From the NCBI RefSeq assembly GCF_002135205.1, contig NZ_NEFZ01000004.1, positions 248,001 through 312,000 on the forward strand: a DNA stretch of 64,000 nucleotides, written 5' to 3'. How positions within the stretch are numbered: the first letter of the stretch is position 1; every line of letters starts with the position of its first letter. Positions 18,575 to 27,121 of the stretch are shown piece after piece. The position numbers and the translations under genes were made by a program. Under the pieces are notes generated by a model that saw nothing but the letters and a program-made list of their open reading frames with translations, was not told the DNA's origin and did not search any database. The stretch is from Acinetobacter sp. ANC 4204. Its GTDB lineage: Bacteria; Pseudomonadota; Gammaproteobacteria; Pseudomonadales; Moraxellaceae.

Positions 18575-19780
18575 TTAGTAAGCACTGGCTTCAAACAGCA
18601 AATGAACATCACTGATCACACCTTCCCTAAAACCACCTTCGCAATAACACAGATAAAAATCCCACATACGTATAAAACGCTCATCAAAATCAAGTTGCAG
18701 TACTTGATCACGCTGCTCCAGAAAACGCTGGCGCCAACACTTCAGGGTTTGTGCATAGCTTTGACCAATATCTTCCAGATGTTTGAGACGAAGTTTTTGC
18801 TCAGAAGCCGTTTGCGTCATCACACTGATACATGGAATAAAACTACCGGGGAAAATATAACGCTTAATGTAATCTACCGTATTTAAAGCTTTAACATAGC
18901 GTGCATCTTCAATCGTAATCGCCTGTATCAAGGCGAGACCATTCGGCTTGAGGAGCTCGCGGCATTTTCGGAAATAAGTTGGTAAATATTGCTCACCAAC
19001 TGCTTCAATCATTTCAATGGACACCAATTTGTCGTATTTACCCTCGAGTAAACGGTAGTCCTGAAGCTGTACAGACACCCGATGAGACAGCCCTGCTTCA
19101 GCAACTCGGGCGAGTGCTTCATCGTACTGAGCTTTGGAAATGGTAATGGTGGTCACCTTACAGCCATAATGCTGAGCCGCATAAATGGCAAAGCCTCCCC
19201 AGCCGCTGCCAATTTCAACCAAATGGTCCATCGGTTGCAATTGAAGTTTTTGGCAGATCAGTTCTTTTTTATAATCTGAAGCTTGTTCCAAGCTCATACA
19301 AGGTTCTTTAAACACCGCACTGGAATACATCATGCTGGAATCTAAGAACAATTTAAAAAAATCATTGCTCAAGTCATAATGCTCAGCAATATTCTGACGA
19401 CTACCATCAATCGAATTCTTGCGGGATTTATACCAAGCCTTGAGTACCAACTGGCTGGCTTTTGCCACTACATTTTGATTCATCCGATCAAGCACATCGC
19501 GATTACGTGCTAGAATACGAATTACGTTGACCAGATCTTCACTGCTCCAGTAACCACGAATAAAGCCTTCTGCTGCCCCCAGTACACCATTACGGAACAG
19601 CAAATCGATAAGGCGTTGGTCGTGAACTTGAATTACTGCATGCAAGTCACTGTAATTTTCCCCGACCAGCCCATTCCAGATACCTTTAAATATTAGCTGA
19701 CCATGACGCAATTTCAGCAAATGCCGCAATATCACTGGCAGTGTGCTTTGTTCTCCCATGAATAGTGTTTTCATAGTCAT
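18575..19780 (-). CDS. Cyclopropane-fatty-acyl-phospholipid synthase family protein, first copy
   Basis: 401 residues, the normal length of CFA synthases. N-terminal lipid-binding part, then EHYDLSNDFFKLFLDSSMMYS (the canonical HYDxxNxFY region), SAM motif LVEIGSGWGGFAIYAAQHYG, SIEMIEAVGEQYLPTYF with the catalytic acidic residue, and YIFPGSFIPCIS near residue 300. It transfers a methylene from SAM to the double bond of membrane unsaturated acyl chains. Its ATG overlaps the stop of the DUF1365 gene (ATGA), so the two are translationally coupled. The desaturase at the head of the operon could supply the double bond. Confidence 0.9.
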   Translation of the reverse strand: MTMKTLFMGEQSTLPVILRHLLKLRHGQLIFKGIWNGLVGENYSDLHAVIQVHDQRLIDLLFRNGVLGAAEGFIRGYWSSEDLVNVIRILARNRDVLDRMNQNVVAKASQLVLKAWYKSRKNSIDGSRQNIAEHYDLSNDFFKLFLDSSMMYSSAVFKEPCMSLEQASDYKKELICQKLQLQPMDHLVEIGSGWGGFAIYAAQHYGCKVTTITISKAQYDEALARVAEAGLSHRVSVQLQDYRLLEGKYDKLVSIEMIEAVGEQYLPTYFRKCRELLKPNGLALIQAITIEDARYVKALNTVDYIKRYIFPGSFIPCISVMTQTASEQKLRLKHLEDIGQSYAQTLKCWRQRFLEQRDQVLQLDFDERFIRMWDFYLCYCEGGFREGVISDVHLLFEASAY

Positions 19781-20565
19781 GTCTTTCCTTTTTCTTTTTT
19801 AGGATGCCGATAAAACGGAATTTTCTTTTTCCATAAGCGCAAAGCATGTAGATAAATCCCGCTCACCATCCTAAAGGGCTCAAGAACTTTTAATACAGCA
19901 TATCGATGTTGCTGTGAAGGAAGTGTGATGGCTTGCAGCTTAAATTTCATCGTGGCATCAAATTGCAATATTTCTTGTTCAAACAGCTGCATGTGAATCA
20001 CATTTTGCTGTTCAGAAAAGCTAAAACGCCAACGGTAATCTAGTGACATCGGCATGAATGGTGACACATGAAAGGCTTTTTTAAAGTCAAATTGGTGGCT
20101 CTGGTAAGGTGCATGTTTAGTTACATTGTGCCGACAATCGTGAATGTACACCTGACGTTCATTCCACGGTGTATTGGTGATTTCACTCAGTATAAAAATC
20201 AGTTGATCGGTCGTATCAAAGATCAAATAAAACACCACAGAATTAAAACGAAAACCCAGTGTGCGTGGCAAAGCCAGTACACGAATAGATGCAGCATGTG
20301 GTAAATGATAGTTTTCGTTCTTGATCAGTAAACGTGCAACTTTCTGCCGAATCGAGCCATATTCCATGTTAAGAAAGTCACGCTCATCCAAGGTCAATAA
20401 ATTCCAGCGACTAGAAGACCAGAACCAAGATTTTTGGGTAAAATTTGTCAGTTGATCCGGATCAAAGCATAAATAGCTAAGCTTTACCTCAAAAACATGT
20501 GATTTGGGAAAATAGCGACGATGGCGAATTTCGGTAGAAGCGATAGCCAGTGGATACATTTGCAT
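19777..20565 (-). CDS. DUF1365 family protein
   Basis: 262 residues. The typical motifs are the N-terminal RRYFPKSHVFEVKLSYLCFD (family form: RxxPxxHxFxYxVxxxxLDLDE), LPRTLGFRFNSVVFYLIFD (LxxPRVLGYxFNPVSFW-type) and FHVSPFMPMSLDYRWRFSF. DUF1365 proteins occur almost always next to an FAD oxidoreductase and a CFA-type methyltransferase, as here. Their biochemical role is not established; a part in lipid modification is inferred from this conserved neighbourhood. Overlaps the next gene by four bases. Confidence 0.85.
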   Translation of the reverse strand: MQMYPLAIASTEIRHRRYFPKSHVFEVKLSYLCFDPDQLTNFTQKSWFWSSSRWNLLTLDERDFLNMEYGSIRQKVARLLIKNENYHLPHAASIRVLALPRTLGFRFNSVVFYLIFDTTDQLIFILSEITNTPWNERQVYIHDCRHNVTKHAPYQSHQFDFKKAFHVSPFMPMSLDYRWRFSFSEQQNVIHMQLFEQEILQFDATMKFKLQAITLPSQQHRYAVLKVLEPFRMVSGIYLHALRLWKKKIPFYRHPKKEKGKT

Positions 20566-20574
20566 TCTGTACTC

Positions 20575-21858
20575 CTAAGCCGCTTGCTCAGTGTGTTGCA
20601 GCAACTGATTTACAACCCATGAAGCACTACGCGCTCCATCTTCATGAAATCCCCAGCCCCAGTAGGCACCACAGTATGACGTCCGGTTCTGACCATTAAC
20701 CTCAGCCCAACGTTGTTGTGCCTCAATCGCGGCAGCATCAAATACTGGATGACGGTAATATCGTTCTATCCATATTTTTTTCGGATCGAGGTTAAAGTTA
20801 GGATTGAGTGTGGCAAAGATTTGGATTTTACAATTCAGGTTTTGCAACTGGTTCATCCAGTAACTGAAACCATAATGCATGCCACTATGCTGGAATGGAG
20901 TTGATTCGGTTGCACGACTAGGTGTCACATGTACATGCCAGCTGGCCCATTGGCGTCTGGATTTGGGCATGATATGAGTATCGGAATGCACCACCATATG
21001 GTTATCCTGATAACGAAACTTACCAAGTACTTCCCTCTCTTGCGCTGACGGGTCTGTAAGTAAATTCAAGCTATCATCAGCATGGCTGGCAAAAATGACC
21101 CAGTCAAAACGTTCACTGCCCTGTCCAGTTTCAATCACTACATCATTGGCACTACGGGATACATGAAGCACACCTGTCTTGCGGAAAGTCATATTCGATT
21201 GGGCCTGAATGGCACGAACATAACGAGCTGATCCACCCTTGACCGTAAGCCACGAAGGTCGCTCTTTCAGCTGCAACATACGATGGTGCTGAAAAAAGCT
21301 CACCACAAATTTATACGGAATCTGTCCAGCTTGCTCTACTGGACAGGACCATAGCGCTCCGCACATCGGATAGAGATGTTCCTGACGAAAGGCTTCGGAA
21401 TAGTCATGTCGATTGAGATATGCATCAATACTGAGCTGTGCATCGACCTGTTCAACATCAATATCTTTATTCGCCGCATAAAAACGGAACAGATCCGACA
21501 ACATCATGCGAAAATCAGCGTTAAAGAAGTTTTGCGGTCGGAACAACAGCGAGAATTTTTTTGAAGGATTGTACTGCAAGCCAGTGACCTGATTGTTCAC
21601 CGAAAAACCCATGTCACTGCTTTGCGATTGAATCCCGAGTTCTTTGAGCATTGCACAGAACAGTGGATAGTTATGCTCATTAAATACAATAAAGCCACTG
21701 TCCACTGCAACCTGTTCGCCATCTATATTCAACTGATGGGTATCGGTATGGCCGCCAAAGTAATTATTTTTTTCAAAGACCGTGACCTCATGTGCTTTGC
21801 TTAATTTCCAGGCCGCATACAAACCGGAAATACCTGAACCAATAATCGCAATTTTCAT
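20575..21858 (-). CDS. FAD-dependent NAD(P)-binding oxidoreductase of the DUF1365/CFA cluster
   Basis: 427 residues. The dinucleotide-binding start MKIAIIGSGISGLYAAWKLS and the second motif FEKNNYFGGHTDTHQL are amine-oxidase-like; VDSGFIVFNEHNYPLF and WHVHVTPSRATESTPF follow the cyclopropane-cluster oxidoreductase family. The C-terminus has CGAYWGWGFHEDGARSA, a flavin-contact segment. It probably oxidises or desaturates an acyl chain. In Rhodobacter a comparable cluster near cfa is controlled by singlet oxygen. Its start overlaps the desaturase stop in an ATGA, so the two are coupled. Confidence 0.85.
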   Translation of the reverse strand: MKIAIIGSGISGLYAAWKLSKAHEVTVFEKNNYFGGHTDTHQLNIDGEQVAVDSGFIVFNEHNYPLFCAMLKELGIQSQSSDMGFSVNNQVTGLQYNPSKKFSLLFRPQNFFNADFRMMLSDLFRFYAANKDIDVEQVDAQLSIDAYLNRHDYSEAFRQEHLYPMCGALWSCPVEQAGQIPYKFVVSFFQHHRMLQLKERPSWLTVKGGSARYVRAIQAQSNMTFRKTGVLHVSRSANDVVIETGQGSERFDWVIFASHADDSLNLLTDPSAQEREVLGKFRYQDNHMVVHSDTHIMPKSRRQWASWHVHVTPSRATESTPFQHSGMHYGFSYWMNQLQNLNCKIQIFATLNPNFNLDPKKIWIERYYRHPVFDAAAIEAQQRWAEVNGQNRTSYCGAYWGWGFHEDGARSASWVVNQLLQHTEQAA

Positions 21859-22841
21859 GGTGATTCCTTAGAATGAATAGTAGGTGCGCCTGTTTTGGCT
21901 GCTTTTCTCTGTTTTCGAGCTTGTGCAATTTTACTGACGTCATAGACCCGCGCTGGAATTGGCTTTAAGCCCCAGACTATCCCGAGCCAAGACATAATTT
22001 TTAGGAGGTAATAGGTCACATCAATCTGCCACCAGTAAAAGCCCTGTCGCGTACTGCCTGCATAATAATGGTGATTGTTGTGCCAGCCTTCGCCCAAGGT
22101 AATGATAGACAATAATAAATTGTTGCGGCTTTGATCATCAGTGTCAAAATCACGGCTGCCGTAATGATGCGCCAGTGAATTGATACATAAGGTCGCATGA
22201 ATCAGCAATACAGTGGACACCACAAATCCCCAGACCAGTAATTGCAAGCCGGAAGTCCCCAGTTGCGGCCAAGCTATTGCCAACCATTCTCCTAGTGCAT
22301 AAATCCCACACGCGGTCAACAGCACCACAATTAGACTAAACCGGTCTAGCCAGATTAATTCCGGATATTTCAGCCAGTCTTTGATGACTTCTTTACGCGT
22401 GGCAAAGTTATATTCATTCAGAAACCAACCCACATGGCTATACCAAAAACCGTGGGTAGATGAATGCGGGTCTTGTGAAGAATCTGTATAGCGGTGGTGA
22501 TAACGATGATGGGCTGCCCACCATAAGGGGCCACGCTGTGCACTCATGGTGCCTAGTAATACAAATAGAAACTGCACTGGACGCGAGGTCTGAAAGGTTT
22601 TATGCGATAAATAGCGATGAAAAAAAGCCGTAATGGAAAACATACGAATCAGGTAGAACAGCAGCATAAAGCACACTGCAAACCACGACACTCCCACCCA
22701 GAACACGGCTAGACAAGCCAGATGCAACAGAATAAAGGGTAAAATCCGCTGCCACTGAATCTTGCTGTTTTCAGCCGTCAGTGTTTCGGGCGCTGTGGGT
22801 GTGGACCAGCTGTCTATCCATCGCATCAGAGTTTTCAACAT
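21855..22841 (-). CDS. Membrane acyl-lipid / acyl-CoA desaturase
   Basis: 328 residues with four predicted membrane helices and the three histidine boxes of delta-9-type di-iron desaturases: HRYLSH, HHRYHHRYTD and HNNHHYY. It introduces a double bond in a saturated acyl chain with O2. As the first gene of the operon it would provide the unsaturated substrate for the two methyltransferases downstream. The Lys/Arg-rich tail (KQRKAAKTG) is unremarkable. The transcription unit desaturase-oxidoreductase-DUF1365-CFA-DUF1295-CFA2 has only tight junctions. Confidence 0.92.
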   Translation of the reverse strand: MLKTLMRWIDSWSTPTAPETLTAENSKIQWQRILPFILLHLACLAVFWVGVSWFAVCFMLLFYLIRMFSITAFFHRYLSHKTFQTSRPVQFLFVLLGTMSAQRGPLWWAAHHRYHHRYTDSSQDPHSSTHGFWYSHVGWFLNEYNFATRKEVIKDWLKYPELIWLDRFSLIVVLLTACGIYALGEWLAIAWPQLGTSGLQLLVWGFVVSTVLLIHATLCINSLAHHYGSRDFDTDDQSRNNLLLSIITLGEGWHNNHHYYAGSTRQGFYWWQIDVTYYLLKIMSWLGIVWGLKPIPARVYDVSKIAQARKQRKAAKTGAPTIHSKESP

Positions 22842-22931
22842 GGACTCATCCTACTTTCGAGCGATTGTATTTATTCTATTTGATGAGTGTAATCAGTCAG
22901 GTATGAATTTTATGTGAAGTAAATAAAAAAA

Positions 22932-22960
22932 CCGAACTGTTGAGAGATTTATCAGTTCGG
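22932..22960 (-). terminator. Terminator of the lipocalin gene
   Basis: Stem CCGAACTG / CAGTTCGG followed on the minus strand by a TTTTTTT run. It separates the lipocalin gene from the desaturase operon, which therefore needs its own promoter in 22842-22930. Confidence 0.7.
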
Positions 22961-22975
22961 CAAAAGGTTAACAGA

Positions 22976-23524
22976 TTAATGAGGCAATTTGATAAGTTTT
23001 GTCACGTCATAGCCATAATCTTTCGCAGTGTCTATATATGACTGATAAGTTGCTTCATCTAGTTGCGGTTCACGTGACAAAATCCATAGGTATTTATTAC
23101 TTGGGCCACCCACCAGTGCCACTTTATATTCCGGGTCTACTCGTAATACCCAGTAATGACCTTTAGTAAAGGGTATCCATCTTAAACCTTTAGGCAAAAA
23201 GCTGACCTTCAGTTTGCTGTTCCCCTGATTTTGCGCATACGCAACACCTTCAGAGCTAATTATTTCGCCATTGGCAATTCGGCAGCTATTCAATACCCCG
23301 ATAGTTTGATCGGCATTGACACTATATTGTGCCGTGATATTGGCTATACATTTACGCTGAAAATACATCGGTAAATGCGCAATTTCATACCATTTACCAG
23401 CATACTTCTGGATATCTACCCGATCAACTGCCTGAGGCGCAGCAGTTTCTGCTTGAGTCGTTGTACTTAAGCTGATGATAGACAGTGCTATCGCTACAAA
23501 AACAGACTTAAATCGCATCTTCAT
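22976..23524 (-). CDS. blc: Bacterial lipocalin (Blc family)
   Basis: 182 residues with a signal peptide ending near TTQAET. The first lipocalin motif is YAGKWYEIAHLPMYFQRKC, the second WVLRVDPEYKVALVGGPSN and the third LWILSREP. Blc proteins bind lysophospholipids or fatty acids in the envelope and are induced by starvation or envelope stress. Unlike E. coli Blc there is no lipobox Cys, so it would be a soluble periplasmic or secreted protein. Its place next to lipid-modifying genes suggests lipid transport or repair. It has its own terminator. Confidence 0.9.
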   Translation of the reverse strand: MKMRFKSVFVAIALSIISLSTTTQAETAAPQAVDRVDIQKYAGKWYEIAHLPMYFQRKCIANITAQYSVNADQTIGVLNSCRIANGEIISSEGVAYAQNQGNSKLKVSFLPKGLRWIPFTKGHYWVLRVDPEYKVALVGGPSNKYLWILSREPQLDEATYQSYIDTAKDYGYDVTKLIKLPH

Positions 23525-23693
23525 TTTTTAGCCTTGTTGGGTCTCAGGATTAAGATAACCGAGTTAGATGTGAACAAAGCGTGAAGATCAAATGATACGA
23601 TTCAGTTTTTCCAGATCAGGAAATGCCACCTGAATATTCACTACCTAGGGCGTTATTGCAGCTTATTTGAGAGACCCAAACAGAATTACTTTT

Positions 23694-24467
23694 TCAAAGC
23701 CATTCTTTGCTGTCATCTGCAACAGGTGTTCCATGCATCACATGCTGAATCATGGCATAGGCGATACTGCCCTTGAACGGAATCTCGGGTAACTGATCAA
23801 ATTTGAAAAATTGCGCATCGCTGAGTTCATTTTCTTGAGTCTGAATTTCCCCTCCGTGATATTCTGCCTTGAAGGCCATCATCAGATTGCTAGGAAACGG
23901 CCACGGCTGACTGGCTAGATATTGAATATTTTTGATTTGCAGCCCCACTTCTTCCAGCGTTTCACGGCGTACTGCCTCTTCTAGGGTTTCCCCGACTTCA
24001 ACAAAGCCTGCAATCAGGCTGTACATCTGGGTTTTGTTGCGAGCATTTTTTGCCAGCAGAATTTCATCTGTACCTCGGGTAATGATAGTAATGACACAGG
24101 GATTCACCCGCGGATACTGGTTAAAGCCACAGGATGGACAGATCATGGCATACTGGCTGACATGCTGCAGGGTGGCGTGTCCGCATTTACTGCAAAAGCG
24201 GTGGTTACGGCGCCATTCCAGTAACTGTACAGCACGGCTGGCCTGTTCAAACTGCGGTCTGCTCCAGACTTGCACCAGTTGCCGGATTGGAACCAGCTGA
24301 TAACCTTCTGGCACCAGTTCGTCTTCTTTCAGGTCACGAGCAATGATCTCGCAATTTTCCGACAGGTTTAGGTCGTGCTGCAGTCTTTCAACCTGCGGCA
24401 ACTGAAAATGCTCATCCACTAGTAATTGCTGCTGTCTAAAAATATACGCTTTTGAATGCATGCTCAT
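23694..24467 (-). CDS. nudC: NAD(P)H pyrophosphatase NudC
   Basis: 257 residues, the usual NudC length. The zinc ribbon is CSKCGHATLQHVSQYAMICP with two more-distant Cys (CPSCG), followed by the Nudix box GFVEVGETLEEAVRRETLEE and the NADH-specific SQPWPFPSNLMMAF. It hydrolyses NADH and removes NAD caps from RNA. Start MSMH at 24465-24467. It is a single gene, probably housekeeping, located between lipocalin and photolyase. Confidence 0.93.
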   Translation of the reverse strand: MSMHSKAYIFRQQQLLVDEHFQLPQVERLQHDLNLSENCEIIARDLKEDELVPEGYQLVPIRQLVQVWSRPQFEQASRAVQLLEWRRNHRFCSKCGHATLQHVSQYAMICPSCGFNQYPRVNPCVITIITRGTDEILLAKNARNKTQMYSLIAGFVEVGETLEEAVRRETLEEVGLQIKNIQYLASQPWPFPSNLMMAFKAEYHGGEIQTQENELSDAQFFKFDQLPEIPFKGSIAYAMIQHVMHGTPVADDSKEWL

Positions 24468-24836
24468 GACAATTCCCTGATTAAAAAAATCCCATACAGA
24501 GGGGTGTATGGGACAAAACTAAGGAAGCTCACATGGAGTAACTTCAAGCCAGATACTAGGCGTGAGCTACTTAAATTACAACCATAATAATTTGTATCTT
24601 TTTGATTAAAATCACATAATTTTCACACTACTCATGTATTAAGAAATCATGTAAAGCGAGTTTCATCTTCTGGCTTTAGCATTGAAGGGATGAATATTTT
24701 GTTATAGCAGTACTCATGATTTCTGTGCGATGTCATCTGGTCGAGTTGGATTGATTCAACACGCAGGATGATCTTTATTTTCACAAAAAATTGAACTGTC
24801 TTGACTTACACTGCACTATCTTTCATAGGGTCGGGA
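24468..24836. other. Divergent intergenic region between nudC and the photolyase
   Basis: About 370 bases without a gene. A TTGACT at 24801-24806 lies 36 bases before the photolyase start and could be a -35 element, with a poor -10. No LitR or ECF-type operator was recognised. Confidence 0.35.
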
Positions 24837-26366
24837 ATGGCTATGCGTTTTGGTTTAATTCTGGGTGACCAGCTTCATCATCAGCTTACTACGCTCAAAT
24901 CGCTGGATCGTACCCAGGATGTGATCCTGATGGCCGAAGTTGTTGAGGAAGCTACTTATGTCACCCATCATCCGCAGAAAATTGCCCTGATTTTTAGCGC
25001 CATGCGTCATTTTGCCAAAGAACTCAAAGCAGAAGGCTGGCGTGTACGTTACCATGCTTTTCAATCTGATAGTCCGATTCGTAGCCTGCTGGATTTCGTA
25101 GAGTCACAGCAACAACTCTTACCAGTCACAGAACTGGTCATTACGCACTGCGGGGAATATCGTTTACAGCAGCAGATTGAACAGTATTGGAGCCAGCTGC
25201 TGCAACTGCCAGTAATGTGCCTGAATGATGAACGTTTTTTCTGTAGTCTGGAGCAGTTCCAACACTGGGCCAGCCACTACCAGACACTGCGTATGGAATA
25301 TTTTTACCGGGAAATGCGCAAGCAGACCGGTTACTTAATGCAGGGGCAACAGCCGCTTGGAGAACAGTGGAACTATGACAGCGCCAATCGCAAGGCCTGG
25401 GCTGGCAATCCCCCTTTGCCTGCACCACTTCACTTTGAACACGATCAGATTGATCTGGATGTGCTTGAATTGGTTGAACGTGAATTTTCCCGTCACTCTG
25501 GCAGCCTTAACAACTTCCGCTGGGCCACCACACGTAGCAATGCTCTGCTTGCACTGGAGCATTTCATTACCCACAGTTTGCCTTATTTTGGTGATTATCA
25601 GGATGCTATGGCGCAGGGTGCAGACACGCTGTTTCACAGCCTGCTCTCACCTTATCTGAACTGTGGTCTGCTACTACCTAAAGAAGTCTGTGATGCGGCA
25701 GAAGCTGCATACCATGCCGGTCATGCACCACTGAATGCAGTGGAAGGTTTTATCCGACAGATTCTCGGCTGGCGCGAATATGTTCGCGGAATTTACTGGC
25801 TGTACATGCCAGAATATGCCAGCCGCAATACACTGCAGCACTCAGCACTATTGCCACAATTTTATTGGACTGGCCGTACTCGGATGAACTGTATGGCTGA
25901 GTGTTTCCGTAATACTTTTCAGCATGCCTATGCACATCATATCCAGCGTTTGATGGTGACTGGCAATTTTGCCTTATTAACTGGTATAGACCCTCAGCAG
26001 ATCAGCGAGTGGTATCTGGCAGTCTATGCCGATGCCTATGAATGGGTAGAACTACCGAACACACTGGGCATGGTCATGCATGCCGATGGCGGCTTGATGA
26101 CCAGCAAACCCTATGCCGCCTCAGGCAATTACATCCATAAGATGTCCGATTACTGTAAGCACTGTAGCTACAATGTCAAAACTCGCACCGAACTGGATAG
26201 CTGTCCGTTCAATAGCCTGTACTGGTATTTCATGATCCGGAATGAGGCGAAATTTCGTACTCATCCACGTATGGGCATGATCTATCGACAGCTAGATAAA
26301 CTTAAAGATCGGCAGCAGATTATCAGCCATGCCCAGCAACTTCTTAGCCAGATCAATGAGTTATAA
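24837..26366 (+). CDS. FeS-type cryptochrome/photolyase (prokaryotic 6-4 photolyase family)
   Basis: About 509 residues from ATG 24837; ATG 24843 (MRFGLILGDQL) is equally likely. The N-terminal Rossmann-like antenna domain and the C-terminal FAD domain of the deoxyribodipyrimidine photolyase-related group are present (RTRMNCMAECFRNTFQHAYAH; VMHADGGLMTSKPYAASGNY). Four Cys spread over CGLLL, and DYCKHCSYN...DSCPFN in the C-terminus would hold the [4Fe-4S] cluster, as in Agrobacterium PhrB and Rhodobacter CryB. It repairs 6-4 photoproducts or acts as a light sensor. It is followed three bases later by DUF2256. Confidence 0.9.
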   Translation: MAMRFGLILGDQLHHQLTTLKSLDRTQDVILMAEVVEEATYVTHHPQKIALIFSAMRHFAKELKAEGWRVRYHAFQSDSPIRSLLDFVESQQQLLPVTELVITHCGEYRLQQQIEQYWSQLLQLPVMCLNDERFFCSLEQFQHWASHYQTLRMEYFYREMRKQTGYLMQGQQPLGEQWNYDSANRKAWAGNPPLPAPLHFEHDQIDLDVLELVEREFSRHSGSLNNFRWATTRSNALLALEHFITHSLPYFGDYQDAMAQGADTLFHSLLSPYLNCGLLLPKEVCDAAEAAYHAGHAPLNAVEGFIRQILGWREYVRGIYWLYMPEYASRNTLQHSALLPQFYWTGRTRMNCMAECFRNTFQHAYAHHIQRLMVTGNFALLTGIDPQQISEWYLAVYADAYEWVELPNTLGMVMHADGGLMTSKPYAASGNYIHKMSDYCKHCSYNVKTRTELDSCPFNSLYWYFMIRNEAKFRTHPRMGMIYRQLDKLKDRQQIISHAQQLLSQINEL

Positions 26367-26369
26367 ACG

Positions 26370-26504
26370 ATGAAAAAACAGCATCTCCCTGAAAAAATCT
26401 GTATCCACTGTTTGCGCCCTTTTACTTGGCGCAAGAAATGGCACCGCTGCTGGGAGGAATTACAATATTGTTCTGAACGATGTAAACGTGAGTCTAGACG
26501 GTAA
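26370..26504 (+). CDS. DUF2256 small zinc-ribbon-like protein
   Basis: 44 residues, from the ATG at 26370 to TAA at 26502-26504. Two CxxC pairs (ICIHCLRPF; YCSERCKRE) surround the invariant FTWRKKWHRCWEE stretch that defines DUF2256, so it should bind one zinc. The family is nearly always next to a photolyase/cryptochrome gene, as here (gap of three bases), and its function is unknown. Too short for default gene callers, so easily missed. Confidence 0.85.
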   Translation: MKKQHLPEKICIHCLRPFTWRKKWHRCWEELQYCSERCKRESRR

Positions 26505-26518
26505 TCAAAATCAAACAC

Positions 26519-26773
26519 CTAGAAACGCTTGTATTGGCGTGAACAATAGGCCCGTATCACATCAGGTAAACGCAGCTGCAGATGCTTGGTTTTTCGGCCT
26601 GTGACACGTGCACGCCACATTTTAAAGCTACTGGGTTTCATATTTTGCCGCATCAAGCGTATCACCGCCGCTTCATTCAAACCAAACTCACATTGAATGG
26701 CTTCAAATGGGGTTCGATCCTCCCAAGCCATTTCGATAATTCTGGATAAGTCTTCTTCAGAAAATTGATTCAT
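26519..26773 (-). CDS. TIGR03643/DUF2805 family small protein
   Basis: 84 residues. FSEEDLSRIIEMAWEDRTPF, IQCEFGLNEAAVIRLMR and SSFKMWRARVTGRKTKHLQL match the TIGR03643 family, a predicted helix-turn-helix-like protein of unknown role. It converges with DUF2256 (14 bases between stops). Families DUF2256 and TIGR03643 recur together around photolyase and CFA clusters, which supports treating this as the last member of the light-stress block. Confidence 0.85.
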   Translation of the reverse strand: MNQFSEEDLSRIIEMAWEDRTPFEAIQCEFGLNEAAVIRLMRQNMKPSSFKMWRARVTGRKTKHLQLRLPDVIRAYCSRQYKRF

Positions 26774-27121
26774 GCCATTCTCATTTTTAATTACTATGAA
26801 GCTTCAATAAGTTCTATCAACTCATTTACATAACTTGAGTCAACTTTAATTCAACTAAAAGCATAATAATACGATCATGAATTTTTTGTGATTTTTCTCT
26901 GGTTTACGGGCTCAGCACAAATAAAAGGGCTAGTTAAACTAGCCCTTTTAAATCTTAGTTACCTCTATAAGTAGAATATCCATAAGGACTTAGAAGTAGA
27001 GGAAATGGTCATTTATACCTCGATTTTCTTAAACTACTCCATAACAACCCTCTTTAACTTCCTAAGCCCCTATTCTATAGTTAGCTTAGAATACAGTGCT
27101 CATATTTATTTTCAGTTAATC
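26774..27121. other. Intergenic region with arsH terminator
   Basis: About 350 AT-rich bases. The only structure I see is the terminator at 26923-26949; the promoter of the TIGR03643 gene should lie at the left end. Confidence 0.5.
26923..26949 (-). terminator. Terminator of the ars operon
   Basis: A 13-base stem (AAAAGGGCTAGTT / AACTAGCCCTTTT) with a minimal loop. It lies about 170 bases downstream of arsH and fits the end of the ars transcript. Confidence 0.65.

Noticed and set aside
16713..22841. Firm claim of furan-fatty-acid synthesis
   Set aside because: Methyltransferases and an oxidoreductase are present, but I cannot distinguish furan from cyclopropane or branched products from sequence alone.
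24801..24836. TTG start 12 codons upstream for the photolyase
   Set aside because: The extra residues do not match the usual MRFGLILGDQL start; the TTGACT there is more likely a promoter element.
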